From Ministeria vibrans ATCC 50519 (Eukaryota; Opisthokonta; Filasterea), in contig CALSCP010001664.1 in assembly GCA_943704425.1 (NCBI GenBank), positions 13,034 through 35,008 of the forward strand: DNA of 21,975 bases, in the 5' to 3' direction. Each line of letters begins with the position of its first letter. The first letter of the stretch is position 1. The notes under the pieces were generated by a model that ran no database searches, had not been told where the DNA came from, and saw only the letters and a program-made list of their open reading frames with translations. A program made the position numbers and the translations under genes. Below, piece after piece: positions 19,083-21,975 of the stretch.

Positions 19083-20040
19083 CTACACTGTGTCTTTTCT
19101 TGTTGCAATGGCCTTTTGGTGCAGTGCCTGATAATAGCCGGCGTAGTAGCCGCTGTAGTACCAGGCAGTGAGGAGTCGCCCCAGAGCATTCTCCTCTTCG
19201 TCGTCGTCGTTGTCATCGTCGTTGCCGCTGCCGCCTTTGGTACTTGAGAAAATATGCGGTGGGGGCAGGTGCGTCGGGCCGACAGGTGGTGGGGGTGGTA
19301 CAGGGATGTTTCTTGAGCGCTAAAATATTATTGTAAACAATTAAATATAATAATAATAATAATAATAATAATAAATTATTATTATTATTATTATTATAAT
19401 AATAATAATATGTCTTGGTGGTGAATATACTACTGAAGATCATCGTACCTTGCTCGAGGGGAACTCATCCGCTGTCGACCTGAATCGCTTCTTTCCACCG
19501 CCAGTTGTTGCGGCTGCTGATGCTGATGCTGGCGCTGGCGCTGGCGCTGGTGGTGCTGGGGCTTCCGATGTTGCAGTCTCTTGGACGCTGTCATGCACAT
19601 CGTCGTCGCTGTCTGCGTCGCTTTCGTCGTCGCCACGTTCGAGTGCTTGGGTCAACAAGTTGCTTGTGGAAGGATTGGCTGTGGAGACTGGACGCAGGTC
19701 TGCAAGCGGGGTCACTTGGGTGTTGCCATAGCCGACAAATTCGACGGTGCACTCGCTCGTGTCTTGGTCGAGTTTGATGATCTTGGCGTCATACGCAACG
19801 CCATCGTCGGTCCACACCGTCCTACACAACTGACCTATTCTCCACGCGGACGCATCCCCACCGGCGGCCACGAGACGCGGCGGAGGACGTCGAGGCGACG
19901 GTGTTTTGCCCGTCGCCTTTTCATACGCACGAATGAGCAGCGAGTCGTCCCAGTCGTCCTAATAAACAAAGAAATGATCCTGGGCTCACAGTGAACTATT
20001 TTCAACATACCATTCCGCGATGGAACACGACTTTTTCCAT
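19083..20040 (-). CDS. SMN: Survival motor neuron protein (SMN)
   Basis: Core of the SMN complex, which loads Sm rings onto spliceosomal snRNAs. Three exons on the minus strand (20040-20011, 19958-19449, 19319-19083) join in phase to 258 aa. Residues 1-27 contain VVFHRGM followed by DDWDDSLLIRAYEKATG, the Gemin2-binding helix. The Tudor domain at about 48-101 has WRIGQLCRTVWTDDG, VEFVGYGN and the aromatic residues used to bind symmetric dimethyl-arginine. An Ala/Pro and acidic linker and a polyproline stretch (about 185-202) follow. The C-terminal YG box (LLTAWYYSGYYAGYYQ, about 229-244) mediates self-association. Every domain of animal SMN is present in order, in a shorter protein than the human 294 aa. 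It diverges from the mucin-like gene across 143 bp. Identification is very secure. Confidence 0.96.
19346..19412. repeat. (TAA)n-(ATT)n-(TAA)n triplet array in SMN intron 2
   Basis: About nine AAT/TAA units run directly into about seven ATT units and then about five AAT units, all within the 129-nt SMN intron 2 (19448-19320). The adjoining blocks are reverse complements, so RNA or single-stranded DNA could fold into a long A-U hairpin. Confidence 0.88.
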
Positions 20041-20183
20041 TTCACCACTGCGTATCACACGATAGAAAAAAGTAATGTGAGGAGGGATTTTGATCATTCA
20101 AGTTTCATCGATATCGCGGTTGTATCGACTTGTACGAGAAGCTTTGGATCCACCCAGTTGTTGCTGAGTCATCCAGACCTTCG
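20041..20183. promoter_or_regulatory. 143-bp divergent region, SMN/mucin-like gene
   Basis: The start codons of SMN (20040, minus) and the mucin-like gene (20184, plus) face away from each other. The region contains an ATCGATATCG near-palindrome at 20107-20116 and a TTTTGATCATTCAA stretch at 20089-20102. Promoter function is inferred only from position. Confidence 0.45.
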
Positions 20184-21194
20184 ATGCTTTTGTTGTTGCT
20201 TGTGACGGTGTGCTTGGCGTTTGCCGAGGGCGAATCTGCCACAGTCTCCGTCACTCCTGTCTCTTCTGCAGCCGCAGCAGCCTCATCGACCGCTGTTCCG
20301 TCATCACAAACACCCATGCCGTCCTGGAGTGCGGCAACCACCATGGCAACCCCAATAGCGAGCTTTGCCGCCTCCTCAACGCTCCCGCCGCCGTTGTCAC
20401 CCTCTTCATCGCCATCCACACTCCTCCCAACGGCCCTTCCGGCATCCGCCTCCTCACCTCCCCTGTCGCCCTCGTCCTGGGCGCCGTCTAGCACGACGCC
20501 GCGGGCCACTTCGTCATCCACAGCGACATCGATTGCGACTCTCTCCTTCTCCTTATCGCCCTCCTCATTGGCGCTCTCCTCGGCAGCGCCCTCTTCCCCG
20601 ACAGCTGCAACGTTGTCGGTGGCTTTGTTGCCCACATCGGCGACTGCACTGCCCCCCTTATCGTCGTCGCTTCCCCCATCCGCATTGCCATCGCCTCCCC
20701 ACGACTCCTCTGCCCCACCGTCACCCCTTCAAACCACCTTGATGGCTCCCGCACAAACCACCGAGGCATCACCAGCACACACAACCGAGGTCTTACCTGC
20801 ACAAACGACCGAGGTCCCCGCGCCGACCTCGGCATCGCATCCCAGTGCTTCTGCGAGTGCACTGCCTCCCACCCCACCAAAAAACAGCTCATCGGCCGCC
20901 ATCGTGGGTGCTATCGTGGGCATAGTCATTGCCGCGTCCCTCATCATTGTTCTGTGCGTTGTGCGACACAAGCGTCATCGCCGTGCCACGGTGATGCGAC
21001 AGGTACTGCACCCCCCGTCGAATAATTGTTGTTATATTTTTTGATTTTGACACGACTCGTTTTCTCTTTCCCAGGAGTACCTTCTCCATCAACCCATGGA
21101 CGTGGAAACTGACCAAGATGCATTTTGGGACTTCCATGGCCAGATCATTTCGGCGAAGGAGCCGCAGAACACGTCACGATTGCGCTTTGAATAA
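20184..21194 (+). CDS. Mucin-like single-pass type I membrane protein
   Basis: Two exons (20184-21002, 21075-21194; 72-nt intron) give 312 aa ending in TAA. A signal peptide (MLLLLLVTVCLAFAEG) is followed by about 220 residues made almost only of Ser, Thr, Pro and Ala, as in heavily O-glycosylated stalks. Near the membrane are three exact-register 8-residue repeats of PA(Q/H)TTE(A/V)x at residues 189-212. The transmembrane helix (about 240-262, Gly- and Ile-rich) is followed by a basic stop-transfer stretch RHKRHRR. The exon-2 tail contains EYLLHQP and DAFWDFHGQ. No enzymatic or adhesion domain is seen. It is likely a surface glycoprotein; adhesion or sensing roles are guesses. The ATG at the signal peptide was preferred over the upstream frame extension. 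Confidence 0.75.
20748..20819 (+). repeat. Three tandem 24-bp repeats encoding PAxTTExx
   Basis: Three consecutive 8-codon units (20748-20771, 20772-20795, 20796-20819) share CC(C/A/T) GCA CA(A/C) AC(C/A/G) ACC GAG. The third-position differences mean the array is not freshly duplicated. Confidence 0.85.
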
Positions 21195-21415
21195 GGGCTC
21201 TCAGCTGTTTCAGGTTCCGTCGCCACCGTTGCTCCATGACAGGCGAGTAAGGCGACAACAGCCAAGTGAGTCATCATGTACAATACAAACAGCCCACACA
21301 CAAGTTTTCTTTTGAGTTGATTTGCTATTCTTGATGTGTTCTTTCTTGATATTGATAGAGATAAGAACTACTCTTCCTAACAAAGATAACTTTTATTGAA
21401 TTTCATTTTTGAGAT
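21195..21415. other. Intergenic, mucin-like gene 3' end and next promoter
   Basis: 221 bp between two plus-strand genes. The first half is mixed composition (3' UTR); the second half is A/T-rich up to the ATG at 21416. No RNA gene or repeat is recognised. Confidence 0.45.
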
Positions 21416-21975
21416 ATGTTTCGCTCTCTGGGACGCAAGTCTGGTGCCAAGGCACTCAGTGGTACGCATGCACACCCTTCGATGTGTCCCTAGCAGCTGT
21501 TTCTCTCGATCTTGTTCTTCTCTTCCTCTCCACAGTCCCATCCTTTCCCCCGATGTCTGTCGCATCTCATCGACTGCTTACTCTCTTCCCCTTGCAGACG
21601 CTGAGATGGCTGCACCCGGCTCGTCAGGCAAAAAGAGTTCAAAACGAGACAAAAAGGAAAAGTCTCGAAGTCTCGCTCTTGTACGTCACCCGTCCAGCCT
21701 CTCGCTCCTCCTCCGCATGCACTATGTCGTCTCAGCCCATCTGCACCCGCCCCACCCCAACCCCCTTTTTTTCCTAGACACCTTTTTTTCCCTTTTTTTT
21801 TTTTTTTTGAGCGACACCGTTTGTTTGCCACTGCACTGCCCCCCATCACCGCGATCCTTTCCGCCCTCCTGCCCGCCCTCCCTTATTCATCTGTTCTACC
21901 CACATCATTTCCCCTCGACTCGCAGCGTGCGGTTTTTTTTTTGGCGTTTTGCTCTTTTGTGACGGACTTTTTTTT
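21416..21975 (+). CDS. 5' exons of an unrecognised gene, truncated by window edge
   Basis: ATG 21416 opens a 46-nt exon (21416-21461) with donor GTACGC. A second exon (21598-21680, acceptor CTTGCAG, donor GTACGT) continues in phase, giving 43 residues. They start MFRSLGRKSGAKALS and then read Lys/Ser-rich (KKSSKRDKKEKSRS). The rest of the window is C/T-rich, includes a T16 run and looks like intron. An acceptor-like CTCGCAG at about 21919-21925 is followed by T-runs that do not look coding. The basic, Ser-rich start resembles a disordered N-terminus and gives no family. The open phase across two introns supports a real gene, but the product is unknown. Confidence 0.58.
21793..21808 (+). repeat. 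T16 tract in intron of the right-edge gene
   Basis: An uninterrupted 16-T run, preceded by shorter T-runs, lies in the presumed second intron of the truncated gene, again on its sense strand. Confidence 0.85.

Noticed and set aside
19213-19443. Asn/Leu/Tyr-repeat minus-strand frame
   Set aside because: Translation of the TAA/ATT array in SMN intron 2, read in a frame different from the SMN exons.
21089-21301. 70-aa minus-strand frame with a signal-peptide-like start
   Set aside because: It overlaps exon 2 of the mucin-like gene, stays short, and the remainder is the antisense of that exon; chance hydrophobic start.
1-21975. CRISPR arrays, tRNA/rRNA genes, insertion sequences, viral genes
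   Set aside because: No direct-repeat/spacer pattern, cloverleaf-like segment, rRNA signature, transposase or capsid motif was seen by eye; a tRNAscan/Rfam run would be the formal test.

Overview
The window is nuclear DNA from a gene-dense, intron-containing, probably flagellated unicellular eukaryote. Introns are short (mostly 49-205 nt, GT...AG), intergenic gaps are about 105-250 nt, and proteins carry long Ser/Thr/Ala/Gln-rich linkers. A tectonic-like gene (ciliary transition zone), a complete SMN gene and a cystinosin gene point to a heterotrophic protist near the base of, or outside, animals and fungi. I cannot name the species. No bacterial, viral, transposon, rRNA, tRNA or CRISPR feature was recognised.

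Layout, left to right: (1) minus strand, 5' part of ribose-5-phosphate isomerase A, running off the left edge (1-591); (2) minus strand, a three-repeat zinc-finger protein of unrecognised family with two in-frame TGA codons near its start (757-2136); (3) plus strand, a five-exon ankyrin-repeat MAPKKK-like kinase, about 1541 aa (2320-7489); (4) minus strand, a four-exon IPT/TIG-domain protein, 441 aa (7630-9399); (5) minus strand, four-exon cystinosin, 393 aa (9504-10966); (6) plus strand, single-exon tectonic-like protein, 722 aa, divergent from cystinosin across a 132-bp promoter region that holds a 16-bp perfect inverted repeat; (7) plus strand, three-exon DEP-RapGAP protein with a C-terminal coiled coil, 1728 aa (13522-18971); (8) minus strand, three-exon SMN, 258 aa, with Gemin2-binding helix, Tudor domain and YG box (19083-20040); (9) plus strand, two-exon mucin-like type I membrane protein, 312 aa (20184-21194); (10) plus strand, the first two exons of an unrecognised gene that leaves the right edge (21416 onward).

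The genes do not form one pathway. They cover sugar metabolism (RPIA), lysosomal cystine export (CTNS), signalling (kinase, RapGAP), cilium structure (tectonic), snRNP assembly (SMN) and probable transcription regulation (IPT, zinc finger). Gene models were joined by hand from reading-frame phase, GT-AG signals and family motifs; every junction proposed for the named genes keeps frame. The observations most worth following are the zinc-finger gene with its repeat architecture and stop-containing 45-nt segment, the cystinosin/tectonic palindrome, the sense-strand poly-T tracts confined to introns, and the GTAC-rich splice donors.
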